Source: Anaeramoeba flamelloides
Lineage: Eukaryota; Metamonada; Anaeramoebidae
Direction: 5' to 3'
Assembly: GCA_027625915.1 (NCBI GenBank)
Contig: JANTQA010000029.1
Coordinates: 7,440,001 to 7,504,000, forward strand
Length of the DNA stretch: 64,000 nt
The position numbers and the translations under genes are program-made. The notes under the pieces are model-generated. The model worked only from the letters and a program-made list of their open reading frames with translations. It was not told the origin of the DNA and did no database searches. How positions within the stretch are numbered: the first letter of the stretch is position 1; every line of letters starts with the position of its first letter. Positions 13,484-26,600 of this stretch are shown here, piece after piece.

Positions 13484-14396
13484 TATTATTTGCTTGATAA
13501 AATTCTAAAATAAAAAGCTACCTTTCGTGAACTTTGGAAAAGTATTAAGGGACTAGTCTCTATTAAATTTTTTTAGGTAAATTTAATTGAGATTTTGAAA
13601 ATTTTTTGTAAATTACTTTTATTTGAAAAAAACTGTTTATTTTCAATTTTAAACATATTCTTTGATAAGGATTCCTTTTTTAAAAATTGGTAAAAAAAAT
13701 AATTAATAGAGATTTGTCCCTTAAAACAACAAAAAAAGGGTTTTTGGAATACTTTCTATTTATATACCATGTGTTAGGTTGAAAGTAAAAAGATGAAACA
13801 AGAGAATTTTTCTAGGTAATTGTACCAACAAAAACTAGTACCCCAGACTTTCAAAAGCTTTCAAGTTTCATCTTAGATGCATAAAAAATTTAAAAAGAAG
13901 CAAATAATATCATAATTTTTTTTCTTTTATAGGCCAGTTAACTCGAAGAAGAAAAATATTATTGAACCTAATTTCATTTTGAAATGTTTTTGTTAAAAAC
14001 GATTATAGGAAAGATGGGTTCTTATAAATTTCTTTCTTATTTTGATTAATTCTTTTGTGTTTTTTTTATTTATTTTCTTTTTTGTTTGAAAAGAAAAAAA
14101 AAATAAAAAAAGTAAGTTAAAAAAAAAATGAAATAAAAAATTCTTCTTTCATGTATTTATACTCTTCCAAAAAGTAAAAAATAGAATTGGACAAAATATT
14201 TCGGAAAATCAAGTCATAAACGAGAAACTACAGTAAAATAATTGATTTTTTTATTTTTAAATTAATTCAATAAAAAAATTATTTATTTTTTTTTTGTAAA
14301 AAACGAAAAAATATACTAATTAACAAAGAATTTTGTGAAAGGTTGGTTGTAACTATAAAAAAAAAACCAATCTTTCTCTGAAACCAATTGAAATAT

Positions 14397-15108
14397 TTAC
14401 CAAGTATAGGCAAGTGTTAGCAATTGCTTTCTTAAAGATTTCAAGCTTTGCTTGTTATTATTTATTGTTTGATCCCATTTAAAGTTATCGTACCATTCAA
14501 CTGTTGTGTCGAGAAATTTCCGATTGTCTTCGTTCAAATTTTTCCTTTCTGGCTCTTTTTCTAGTCGTGCCAGAACTCTGCTCCATAGCAATTCTTTTTC
14601 TGTTTTTAAATACACCGTGATGATGTTAATGTTTGCTTTTTCTTTGAGTTCTTGAATCATTTTTCGAATGACTGGTTCAAGAACTTTGCCATTTGAGGCA
14701 TAGTAGACTGCAGAAAAGGGCGAACGATCTGCAATAAACAGGGGAATAGGGTCTTCTTCGTTTCTGTTCTCTTGCATGTCATAGCATTTTTTAAGAATTC
14801 TTTGAAACCAGTTGCTGACCCACTGCAGTTCCATTGTAAGCGTTTGTGGATGCAATGCATATTTTGGGAGATCTAAAAATGCTTCGTCTAAAATTTTTAT
14901 TCCTGCTTCTTCACATCGTGAGGATAAAGAAGACTATTTTTAATTTTTTATTTTTATTTTTTTTTTTTCATTTTGGAAGGAGATTTTGGTAAGAAGTTGA
15001 AAAAGGTTTGTTCCTAATAAACTAAAAAGAAAAAGAAAAATATTTAAAACAGGAATAAATACTTACTTTACCACTTCCATGAGGTCCTTCAAGACAGATT
15101 ACGTTCAT
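14397..15108 (-). CDS. Deoxynucleoside/thymidylate kinase-like P-loop protein
   Basis: Two exons join in phase 0: 15108-15067 (14 codons, donor GTAAGT) and 14933-14397 (acceptor ATAG, TAA stop), giving 192 residues. The start MNVICLEGPHGSGK followed by SSL makes a Walker A motif (Gly8-x-x-Gly-x-Gly-Lys14-Ser15); the intron falls just after the P-loop lysine. An ADRSPFSAVYY stretch (Asp83-Arg84-Ser85) matches the D/E-R-S substrate motif of deoxynucleoside kinases. Spaced arginines around residues 133-144 resemble a lid region. The family phosphorylates deoxynucleosides or dTMP with ATP in nucleotide salvage. Length fits a complete small kinase. The exact substrate cannot be read from the sequence, and a related P-loop nucleotide kinase is possible. 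It stands alone, with about 6 kb to exportin-1 on one side and 8.5 kb to CAF1 on the other. Confidence 0.8.
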
Positions 15109-15861
15109 AATTTTTATTTGAATAAAATATTTTTTAAAATTAAAAATTTGAAAAAGAAAAAAATGAATAACCAGATTTGTGCATTTTATTTTGCACAAAA
15201 CTTTTTTCAACAAAAAAATTGAAAAGAGCTCACTTTAGAGAAGAAATATTGTTCAAAAAACATCGGATATTTAACAAATCTGGTTTTAACTCCAAAAGAT
15301 GAATAATTAACTAACGGTTGTTTGTTCAAAAAAAAAGTTTTCTGAAGTACTGAAACTTCAACAAAAATCATCAATATACCTTAAAAAATGGGTTTGTGTT
15401 GGTTAGAATAGTGACAAAATGTTAATTGTGAAAAAAAAGGTTTGTGAAAAATAATCCAATAATTTTACGATTTAAATTTGATATTTTTTTTGAATTCTCT
15501 GTTGATTTTCAATGTAATTTTCAAATTTTAACAAATTAGGAAATAAACAGAGACATACAGTTAAAGCATTCTTTCAAGTTTTCAATTCCAATTTAATTTT
15601 TTTAAATTCGATTTGAAAAAAAGTGATTTGTTTTGATGAACAAAATCTGGTTATTTTTTAATAATAATTTGCAAGGATCTTTTTTTAATTGACAAAATTT
15701 AGTAGGGTTCGTATAATAAAAGTCAAATAAGTTCTTAAATTTACAACCTTTTGAATTATTCAAGAGGAATTGAAATATTGGAATTAAAAAGAATTTTGAA
15801 AACCGAATAATAATTATCAGTAATAGAACAATTCAGACACGTTTAACTGTAATGAAAGTAT

Positions 15862-16075
15862 TATTTGTTTCAAAATAAATGCAATAAAATTTTCATTCAT
15901 CTTATCCAAAAAAAAACAGATTATAAATCAAGAAACTTTTCAAATTTTTAAATCTTAAAACAAGCTTAAATTATGAATTCAAAGGTTTACATTTGAGAGG
16001 TTTGGTACTTTATTTTAATTCTTGAGATGTGGTTATTTTGTACAAGCTGAATGAAAATTTTGATCTTTTTATTTT
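15862..16075. mobile_element. Diverged copy of the TTGCAAAATAAATGG MITE
   Basis: It shares ATTTTCATTCATCTTATCC on the left and AGCTGAATGAAAATTTTGATC on the right with the 24.5-kb copy, at similar spacing. The outermost bases are decayed. Confidence 0.6.
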
Positions 16076-18605
16076 GATACTGGAATTTTCATTATAAATA
16101 GGATTAATTATCACTTCATTTTCAATTTCCTTTTTTCAAATAAAGTATTTAATTTCCAACCTCAACCTACTTCTCGGAAATCTCTATTTCCACAAGAAAA
16201 ATATTAAAAATCTAGTAAAAATATTGTCCCATTTAGAATTAAAATACCAGTATTAACAATATTTTTAATTTTATCGAATTTTCCATAATCGACAACAAAA
16301 AATAATATTGACTCTTATTCTAATATTAAAAAATGGATGGGAAATGTTGATCAATAAACTAATAAAGAAAAAATTCAAAGATAATAAAATTAAAACAATT
16401 TTAGCTTATTTATAAAAAAATAATAAAAAATCTATTAATTTGGAATTGAATGAAGGGTACGCTTTGAAATTTTAATTTAACACGGATTGGTAAATATTGG
16501 ATAATCTATTTTGATCATTAGAGATTTGTCTTCAAATAGATTTGTTCTGAAAAAAGTTGAGATATTTAAAAACAAAAATAATTTTTTGAAACAAATCTAT
16601 ATATTTTTTTTTGAATAATTTTTGGAAACCTACCACTCTTCAAATTTCAAATTCAAAAAGATAAAAAGATATTTAGTTTTTTTTTTTATTATTTAAAAGG
16701 GGGGGGGGGTTGTTAACCACTCTTGAGTAACTGAAATCCCAAATTTTTATTTAGGAATCTTATTAAAGACCCAAAGATAAGTTTATTATCTACTTAGGCT
16801 AATAAACTTGATGAATAAAAAGTTATGTTTTGAGAACAAAAATGTAAAACCAATTTTAATTGTTTTTTTAAAGTTAAATTTCTTTCAATAATTTAATCAT
16901 TAATATACCTGGGTGATTTGGTACTCATTTTTATTAACGAAATTCACCCTTTGAGATTATTTATACCCCAGTGAGTTTGAAAAATTACAAATAAATAATG
17001 GAAAGAAAACCATTTTTAACTTGAATGTTAGGTCTAAACTAGATTGTATCTTTTGTTAATTGAAGAAAAGTATGAAAAAAGAGAAAATTAATTCCCTGTC
17101 CTAACTTATAGAAAGAGAAATTTAATTTCTATCCAATTTTTAAAAATTGTTTTGTTTTCGTGTGGACTGTTGAACTATTGGTGCAAACAAAAAGGGCTGT
17201 ATTTTTTTTTTTTTGAAGAAAATAATTCTAATGGAATTTCAATTTTATATTTATTTATTGTGAGAAAGGAGTAATCAAAGAAAATTTACAAAATAAAAAA
17301 GAGAAGAAGAAACATAATTAAACATTAAAGTAAAAAAAATATTATATCATTTACATAACCAAATTAAAAATTATCCATTATTTTTAGGTTTTCCATGATT
17401 CAAGAGAATTGAGTAAAATCCTTGATTTTTCTAAATTATTTCGAATCCTGGAAAATCGTTGTTTTCTTTTTTTTTTTAATTTGAAAAATAAAAAGAAAAT
17501 TTCAAAAAATTTCTTTTAATTTCCTAAATTAAAAAAAACCTAGGCACTTGATGACACCTCTCCTGAAACAGGAGGAGTAAAAACCCGATAGAAAGATTAA
17601 ATTTCAATTATATATCAAAAAATATAATTTATTCTACACCATTGTTCAAATTCACAAGAAAAACCAAAGTGATTTCAACACCCCATTATGATCACCCTTT
17701 AATTTATTTTTATATTAAAATAACACCAAAAGAATAAAACCCTGAAAATATTTTTTTGTGTTTTCGATTTTTAAAAAAAGATATTACTATTTTTTATGAA
17801 CCAAAATAGAGAAACAAAATATCACAATAAATAACCTAGTCATCAAATCAAGATTTTTAGATTCATTAAAACAAATTATTTCAAAAAAAAATAATCCTCT
17901 GATATATTAAGGTATACCCATTTTTAACGAGTATCGATTAAAACGCTAGCTTTGTTTCTTTATTCTTTTGGGACTTTCGAATCTAAAGATTGATTAAATT
18001 TCCAAAGTAACTAAAGGCGAATAAAAAAAATGCGAAACTCATTTCTTCATTTTTTTGTTTTTTTTTATTCAATCGTTATATCAACTTCCTTGACAATTCA
18101 TCAAATTACATTCCAGTTCATAATCCAACCCCATTTAAATTATGAAGAAATATTCATCAAAATTGTCTCCAATTCGAATCAAATAATCATTTGATTTGAT
18201 ATTTTTTCTTAAAAAACTAAAATAAAATTTCAAATACATAAACTTAAACACTCTATTTAATAAAGGAAAAAATCATGAAAAAGAAAAATAGCTAGGTTAA
18301 ATGTCTCGAATAATGACCTTCCATTTAAAAAATTCTCAATAAACAACCCGAACTTTTGAAGATCACATCACCGATGGGGTTTAACCCCTTATTTATAATT
18401 GAATGGTTCAGTTATATCCGCAATATCATAAAAATTCAAAGAAATAATTCCAACTTTCTCTAGTTTTTTGGGGTTGGTTTTGGTTCTATTTGGTATTTCT
18501 TTAATTAAAGCACCCAGCAGAACCCAAAGAGATGATATTAACCCCATTTGATACGTTGGATAGAAATCCAAATAAAAAATGGTTTATTTGTGTGATACTA
18601 AACTC

Positions 18606-19173
18606 TTTTTCAAAAATTGTGACTCACCTGAAATAATAAATTGAAAAAAAAAAATTATCCTTTAGTATTCAAAAACAATTGATAACTAAATATGATTTGT
18701 AATTCACTTTTAAGTCATTCTAAATCTATAAAAGCCTGATATATTAAAAATTAAAAAAAAATAAAACCAAAAACTAAAAAAAAGTGAGTCACAATTTTTG
18801 AAATGAGCATTACGGATTTTTTATTACTGAACTTTTACTGAAAAAAAGTTGAACAACAAGATTTTTTATGAATAATTAAATCCATTTTCAAAGACATTTC
18901 AGAGTCAAAATTTTCTTAGTGATTATTTGTCTTTTCGAAGATCTCTCTTTTTTTTCCACATGATCTTTTTAAAAAAAAAAAAAAAAGAAAAATAAAAAGA
19001 AAAAGAAAAACAAAAGAAAAACAAAAATTTGAAAAAGCAAAACTAAAATTTGCAAAATTAGAAAAAATGATTCTGATCCAAAAATTTGAAAATATTTTTT
19101 GTAAAGAATACTGGAATAAACCTTTAAAACAGCTTCCATTAACATTAGAAAGTGAGTCAAAATTTATGAAAAA
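18606..19173. repeat. Dispersed inverted-repeat element with three copies of its terminal motif
   Basis: The start TTTTTCAAAAATTGTGACTC recurs inverted at about 18782-18804 and again near 19151-19173. A second full copy with the same three-part plan is at 42078-42695, and a partial inverted copy at about 33400-33560. Confidence 0.7.
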
Positions 19174-21049
19174 TAGTTTATTTGTAATAATGTGATGTTT
19201 CTCACAAAACTTGAAAATTCAATTTTCAAGACAATGTGTAACCTTGTGAAGTATTTGAGAAAAAATTACAATCAATATTCCAAGTAAAATATATTTTGTA
19301 AAAATATAGCCGATGAATTTGTCATATAAAAAAATAATTATTGCAAATGGATAAAAAATGTTCTTAATTTTTAGAAATCAGGAATATTTTTTGACGAATA
19401 CATTAACACCCACACTTTCACACCTTTAACAAAATTTAACCAAATGGAAAAAGAAAAAATACACCATTTCTAAAAATTTCAATATTTTCCAATCTTTAAA
19501 TTTAAGAAAATAAAATTAAGAAACCCCTCAACATAAGGGGATTTCAAATTTTTAAATAATTCAGTGGTTATACCTAAAATATTAACCAATAAAAGGGATT
19601 TAAAATAACGAGAATTAAAGAAAAGCCAAGATATTCTAAAGTTGAAGATTAAGAGAATTTTTCACGAAAATATTTAAAACACGATCTAAAAATCCCTTTG
19701 GACTATTGTGAATCATAAAAAGGCAAAAAAAAAAAAATATTTTGATACCATTTACAGATCTATCTAAGTCATTTTCAACAATCATAATACACTTAAAATA
19801 AACTATGTGACTTTAAAAAAAATTATTTAGATATAAACAGTCTGGGCAAAAATTAGATTTTCTAACCTTTTCAAGAAAAAATTTTATATTTACATAAATG
19901 AAAATTGTTCGACATAAAACCAAATTTTTATATTTAAACAATATTTCTCTACTAAAAATTCTTGCAAGTCAATAAATATGTTTTTACGCATAAAAAAAGT
20001 ATATATTAATAAGGAAATAAAACTAATTCTTTAGATAAAAAGCAAAAAAAAAAAAAAAAAAGAGAAAACATTTTATTATTATTATTTTTTAATTATTGAT
20101 CAGGAGATGCAATTCAACCCAACCACACCATATTTAACCAGAACTTATAACTTTTAATCTAATTTTTTATTCAATTAATGATATAAGTATTATTATAACC
20201 CATGATAAAGTATTTATTTTTAAAAACAATAAGAAAAAATTCACTTTTCAACTAATGTACGAAAAATAAAAAGAAAAGTACGAAATAAGAGAGAGCGGAT
20301 TTTTTGGCAATGGTCAAGTACACCCGAGTCCTTAATACACCAAGAAGAGACTTTTGAAGTGACTAAATTTGAGATTCCTAATTCAAAGATTAGTTAAAGA
20401 ACCTTTTAATTACAGTCATTAGAAGTATTTTAAACTCAATTTAGTTTTCTGGAAAAAGAAAAATAAAAGAGAGCAAAAAATTAATTTAAAAAAAGTAAAA
20501 GAACGATGAAAGAAAGCTTTTATGCACCCCCTTTTTTGAACGGGTTCGTAGTATTTTCATTCTGTTTCGTAAAAAACTAGATCACATTCATATTTTTTAA
20601 AAGTTAGAGGTCTAATAATTTGACCAACTAGAGATCAAATGAAATGTTTTACTTTATGAAGTTTTAAATTCGAATTTTATATTATTTTTACAGAGATAAA
20701 TGGGTGATTTTTTTAGAATATGACCCCCCCCCCCCCCTTTTTTTTTTTTTTTTTTTATTTTTTTATTTTTTGATAGCCATCCAACTCTTATTTGAGAAAA
20801 ATGCCAATAAAAGATATCGTTATTTATCTCAAAACAACCCAAGCACCATTTGAACACATTCTACATATATTAAATTAGTGACCCTTAGTTGGGTTCAAAC
20901 CACTTCAAAAGATCTACAAATTTTTGTCTGAATTATTGGAGAGTTGAAAAAGATAAATGAACAATTTTTCAAAATTTTTATTTTTAGAAAACCTCGCTAT
21001 TTTTAAATTCTGATATTTTGTTGGAACATATAACTTCAATTTAATACCA

Positions 21050-21242
21050 CAGTCAGTTCCACTTTAAGGCACAAACTTTCAACGGAATTTAAGCCACAAA
21101 AAAATCTCAAATTAAGGTACAAAATTAGGAAATTTTTTTTTTACAATCGATTTTGCTAGAATCTAAATTTTGTGGCTTAATTTGAGATTTTTATTGTGCC
21201 TTAAATTTCGTTGAAAGTTTTTGCCTTAAAAGTGGAACTGAT
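21050..21242. mobile_element. CAGTCAGT-type foldback MITE
   Basis: Same family as the copy at 60237. The left end CAGTCAGTTCCAC is intact. The right end reads GGAACTGATT, so the last bases of the terminal repeat have decayed. The two halves are inverted copies around an AT-rich centre. Confidence 0.8.
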
Positions 21243-21908
21243 TTATTTTCAAAATCAAATAAAAAAAACCAAATCTTCCGAAATGGATAGTTGTATTAGT
21301 CAAAAATATAGAATTCCAAAAAAAAAACAAACAAAAATATTATCAAATTCGAAGAAATATCAAATTAAACCCATTAAATCCGTAAGACCAGAATAAAACT
21401 AAAAAACGGACAATTTTTTTTTTTAAATTAACTTTTTTGGAATATATTTAAGTTATATTTTTCAATCCAGGATTTAACAAGATTTGAATAGTAAACATTT
21501 TTTACATTCAAGAACGTTTTATCCATGGTGTTTTTGAAAAAGGAGAAAGAAAAAAAAATGACAAAAAAATGGACATTTTTTGATTTTATATTGGTGCTAG
21601 TGCCTAAGCTAATCAAAATGTTAACAATTATTAATAATTTACAATATTTCACCGAAGAAAAAACCACAAAAGAAAAATAACACAATTAAAAATAAAATAA
21701 ATAGAGACGGTTTCGGAATTTTTTGAGTGAGTACAACAATAAAAAAAAATTATTGATAAATTTGTTTAAATTCTACCAAAAATTATTGAACTATCAAAGT
21801 TTAGATACCACTAACAAACTTTATTTTTATTTTTTTTTCCATTGAAAAGAATTCAACTTGAACCCAATATCAATTAATGATACAAAAATTTTCAATTCAA
21901 TGTAAATT

Positions 21909-23312
21909 AAACTCTAAATCAGTCAAAGGTGCCCAACGTTTTTTTGAATTATCAATTATTTAATATAATTGACCTTTGAAGAACAAATAAAAAATAAGCG
22001 GAATAATACACAACAAAGAATTGTTGATATATGTCTGAAAGAAAACTAATTAATCAATAGCTTTTCTTAAAAATTGAAAAACTCAAATTCTTAGGGCCCA
22101 ATTGAGAAAAACAACAATGTCCGTTTTGATTGTCTATTGGTATTTGAATAATAAATATGAAACATTTTTCACCCCATTTTTCATAAACTATTTTTCAGTC
22201 AAAGAGGCCCAGTTGTAATGGGTATAATACACATGTTTAAAGGGTTTGCATAGATATTAGAAGAAAAATTTTATTTTGGAAATTTTCAAAATTGAAATCA
22301 TTTTTTCACATTTTTATACATTTTTGTTTTTTTTTTTCGATTTTTTTTTTAAAAACATAATTCAGTTACAAAAAATTTTTTATTGCAAGATCAATAGTCA
22401 CTTGGTAAAAACGTGTTAGTCTAATGTCATTGAAACCATGTAAAGATTGTTGAGAAATCTATATTGATTTCTATTGCAATTCAATTTGATCTTTGATCTT
22501 GATATTTGTTTAATAAATGTGAAAAATTTTCACTTCATTTTCATTTCCTTTTTCAAATAGAGACCAAAAATACCAACAAACTTCGTTTGGGGGCTTAATT
22601 TCTAAAAGAAAAGTATGGAAAATGAAGTGAAAATTGTTTCATATTTATTATTCAAATACCAATAGAAGTTCAAAACGAACATCCTTGTTTTTCTCAATAG
22701 GGCCCTAAGAATTTGAGTTTTTCAATTTTTAAGAAAAGCTATTGATTAATTAGTTTTCTTTCAGACATGGGTCAACATTTCTTTGATGTGTATTATTCTC
22801 TTTATTTCTTATTTGTTCTTCAAAGGTCAATTATATAAAATAATTGATATTTGAAAAAAACTTTGGGCCCCTTTGACTGAAACAGAGTTTACTTTTCTTT
22901 TAGAAATCAAGTCCCCAAACGAAGTTTGTTGGTATTTGTTGTCTCTATTAGAAAAAGAAAATGAAAATGAAGTGAAAAATTTTCACATTTATCAAACCAA
23001 TATCAAGATCTAAGATAGAATGGAATATTAATAGAAATCAATATGATTTCTCAACTATCATTTCCACAGTTTCAATAGCCTTAGAATAACACATTTTTAC
23101 CAAGTGACTATTGATCTTACAATAAAAAAATTTTTGCAAATGAATTAGGTTTAAAAAAAAATTCGAAAAACAAAAATGTGCAAAAATGTGAAAAAATGAT
23201 TTCAATTTTGAAATCTTCGAAAATAAATTTTTTCTTCTAATATCTACGCAAACTCTATAAACACATGTAATTCACCCATTACAACTGGGCCCCTTTGACT
23301 GAAAAATAGTTT
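21909..23312. mobile_element. CAGTCAAAGGGGCCC-family element containing an inverted full copy of itself
   Basis: The outer ends are CAGTCAAAGGTGCCC (21920) and GGGCCCCTTTGACTG (ends 23301). A second element of the same family, in the opposite orientation, occupies 22185-22890 with its own intact ends. Left part A (21909-22184) is inverted at about 22612-22890, and the right part (22891-23312) is inverted at 22185-22614. Confidence 0.8.
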
Positions 23313-23612
23313 ATTTTAAATTATTGAAAAATCAAATAAAAACAAAAAACAAAAAAATGAAAAAATGATTTTCAAATATTTTTCAAAAATCAAAATTATT
23401 TACAAATTCAATAAAACTGTAGGTTTGCTATTCTTATAATTGTTTTAAATGCGCTAAAAAAAATGAATTTTAATATATATATATATATCTATAAGTAAAA
23501 AATTGATGTTTTTGATAAATTAAATTTGAAAAAAAGCAAAAAATTACAAAATTTTTTTATCGATAAAAAAATAAAAGAAAAAAAAAATAAATAATTTTTT
23601 TATTTTTATTAA

Positions 23613-26600
23613 TTAATTTTCTTTATTTTCATCTTTATTTAATGACGATTTGTTTTCCGAAGTTGATGGAACTTCATTTATATCGTTTTCATCATTTAGA
23701 CCATAAACCTTTCCTTTTAGATTTTTATTAATTTTGTTTTTAAAAAATAATTCTTTTATTTTAAAAAATGTTTGTGAGGTTATTAATGAATCCGAACCAG
23801 CTTGGTGTTGTTGCCCGAAACGTTTAACCTTTAGAAAATTTTAATAAATGAAAAAAATATTAAGGGAAAAAAAAAAAAAAAGGTTAGAAATATTAGAAAA
23901 AAATTTTTTAATCAATTAAATTAGTTTACTTGAAAAATTTTCAAGTTTTTAAAATTTTGCATGTGTGAATAAGAAAAACCATATTTATTAATTAAATGTT
24001 GAAATATTATATTTAATTTTTGGAATTTAAAATTTGAAAAATATTTCAAAATATTGAAAATTTAAATATTAAGAAAGTATCGATTTATTTTTTTAACTTA
24101 TCATAATTTTGAGAAAATTTTTAGTGATATTTTTTAAAAGATTTTGAATAAAATAGCAAAAATCAGGTATATTATTGGAGCCTGTAATAAAAATACATGA
24201 TTATTTTTTCTTAATAAAATTTAAATTTTTCATTGAAAAATTACCTTGAGGGGATTTACATTTACTAATGTTGATAGCTAGATTTTTTCAAAGATTTTTA
24301 AATTAAAGACTATTTTTTCAAACAATTTCAAAATAAAAAATTACGATTTCATGAAGTGCCGCCAAGTGCTGTAGCTTTTCCGAAATTCAAAAGAACATTC
24401 TCAAAATCCAAAAGATTTTACTCTATTCTTTGAAATTCTGGAAAATATAATAGCAATTTTTTGTAATTTTTGAAAATAAACCGAAAATTGTAGAAATTTT
24501 CTGTTATTTTCAAAAATTAAAAAAAATATACTATTTGTTGCAAAATAAATGGAACAAAATTTTCATTTGACTTTCCCAAAAAAGATCAAGTTATAGTGAT
24601 ATTTCACATTTTTGTAATCTTAATTGAAACTTAAATGATTAATTTCCCTTTTAGAATTGGGAACTTTGATGATTTGTTTTAATTCTTGGAGTGTGATTAT
24701 TTTGGAAAGCTGAATGAAAATTTTGATCCATTTATTTTGTAATTAATAGTAACAACAAACATAAGGAATGAATAGCCCCTTCATTAAATAATAAAAAAAA
24801 AAAAAAAAAAAAACCGGTTATTTTTTTCAAAATTTTAATAGAAAAAATTGTTTTGGCTTATCTTTTTATTTCTTAATTAATTTTAATTTTTACAAAGGAT
24901 ATATCTAAAACAATTTTTCTTTGGAAAAGACCTTACGATTTCTAATTTTTACACTGGAAGTTGAAAGTGATAAAAAAAATAAATCGTTCAAAAAATTAAA
25001 ATAATAAAATTCTCATACATTTAAGATTTTTTTACAAGTAAATTTAAAGTATAATTAAACTAAATTCCAAAAATTTTGACATAGTTTAAACAGTTGAAAG
25101 AATAACAAAACTACACTTTACATTCAATTTGGAAATAATTTTGATTTTACAAACTATTTCAATCATTTTTTGTATTTTTTGTTTTGTTTTCATTTCCTTT
25201 TTTCCAGTTACGTAATCTGTTTTATTAGATCTGGAAAATTTTTTCGATGGTTGATATTAGGTTTGCGATGAGTTTGTTAAATAGAAAAATCTAAATACAA
25301 TTTGTTGATGGTATCTTATCATTTGATCGATCAATAATTGTTGGTGAAATTTCAACAAATTTACCAATACATTTTTTGTTCCGCTCGTTTCATTATTTTG
25401 GACAGACTGATTTTTATTTTTGAGTTTTTTTATTCTTTTCTTTTATTTGGATAAAAATGATTACTTATTAAAACATTAATACTGGGTACTTAAATGTTTT
25501 TTTATATTACATATGGAAAAATGTAATAAATTTAGATTTTTTTTGCCTATTTTTGATTTTGGGTGTTTCCAAATTTTTGGAATGGGGTTTATATTAAAAT
25601 CTATTGCATAGATAAAGTTATGTTTTAATTTCTTAATTGTGATTTTAATTTTTATGAATTAGTGATCATTTTTGAGTCTATTATATTTTTTTAATTATAT
25701 TACTAACTTTATTAATAATGTAATATAAACTGGCGAACTTTAATTTTTAAACACCTATTTTACCAAATATAAAGATCTTTCAAAGAATATTTAAATCCGA
25801 ACTTTTTTCAACAAAATTAAAAAAATAATTCGATAATTAAAATAAAACAAAATATTCATTAGAACTATTTTAAAAAAGTGAGAATAAAAATTTTACAAGA
25901 TCTGATTCAAATAAACTTTGTTTCTATCAAAGTGGCACCAAAATAAATTTCAAATATCAATTATATTTGTATAAATGCCCTCTGAAGAACAAATAAGAAA
26001 TAATTAAGCTATTTCCAAGAAAGTGGGGCAAATTTTTTTTAAAATATATTTATTAAACTCAATCTTCAAAAAAAGTATTTAAATATAGCTGTTTTAAAAA
26101 AGTGTGGACTCGAAGTTTTGTAAGTAGGGCTTAAAACTGTCTAATTCATATGTTTTAATCAGTTCAGTCAACACCTAACAAAAGTTTTGGTACACACTTT
26201 TCTAAAACAGCTGTACAAAATAATTAACTATCATTTATTGATTATTGATAATAATTCAATTTTTTTCTTAGTATTGTATTACATAAATAAAAGATATTAA
26301 ATTTTCTGATCTCGATTTTTATCTGATATTTTTTTAGGGTTAAAATTGGTGTTTATTATTGTATTTTTGATCGAAAAAATCGTTTTCATAACTTTTTTAA
26401 TCTCAAAAAATTTTCAAATAGAATTGAAAACATATAAATGCATTTGATTGTTTAAAAAATCATTTGTACCATTTCCATATTTCCAGTTTTTTTATTGAAA
26501 TTGGTCGTACATTGTTTTCACCAAAAAAAAAGTGTTATTTTTTTTTTTTTTCATTTTTTGGAAATATTACAATGAATATATTTTGAAATAAATAAGTCAT

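Larger units (their letters stand above)
8417..14396. other. Intergenic region, about 6 kb, repeat-bearing
   Basis: No recognisable gene lies between exportin-1 and the kinase-like gene. It holds a GAAA microsatellite (about 11082-11110), a TTAAGGGATTAGC-family element (12552-13306) abutting a CAGTCAGT-type foldback MITE (13303-13483), and a weak match to the former family's ends at 10430-10570. A 98-codon open frame at 10662-10958 is unrecognised. Confidence 0.6.
15109..23612. other. Intergenic region, about 8.5 kb, rich in inverted-repeat elements
   Basis: No recognisable gene is seen. Elements are at 15862-16075, 18606-19173, 21050-21242 and the self-nested pair 21909-23312. Homopolymer G and C runs lie at about 16700 and 20724. 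A 60-codon open frame at 18389-18571 is unrecognised. Confidence 0.6.

Noticed and set aside
18389-18571. 60-codon minus-strand frame (MDFYPTYQMGLISS start) with coding-like composition
   Set aside because: It is short, unrecognised and directly beside a dispersed repeat. Without expression data it cannot be called a gene.
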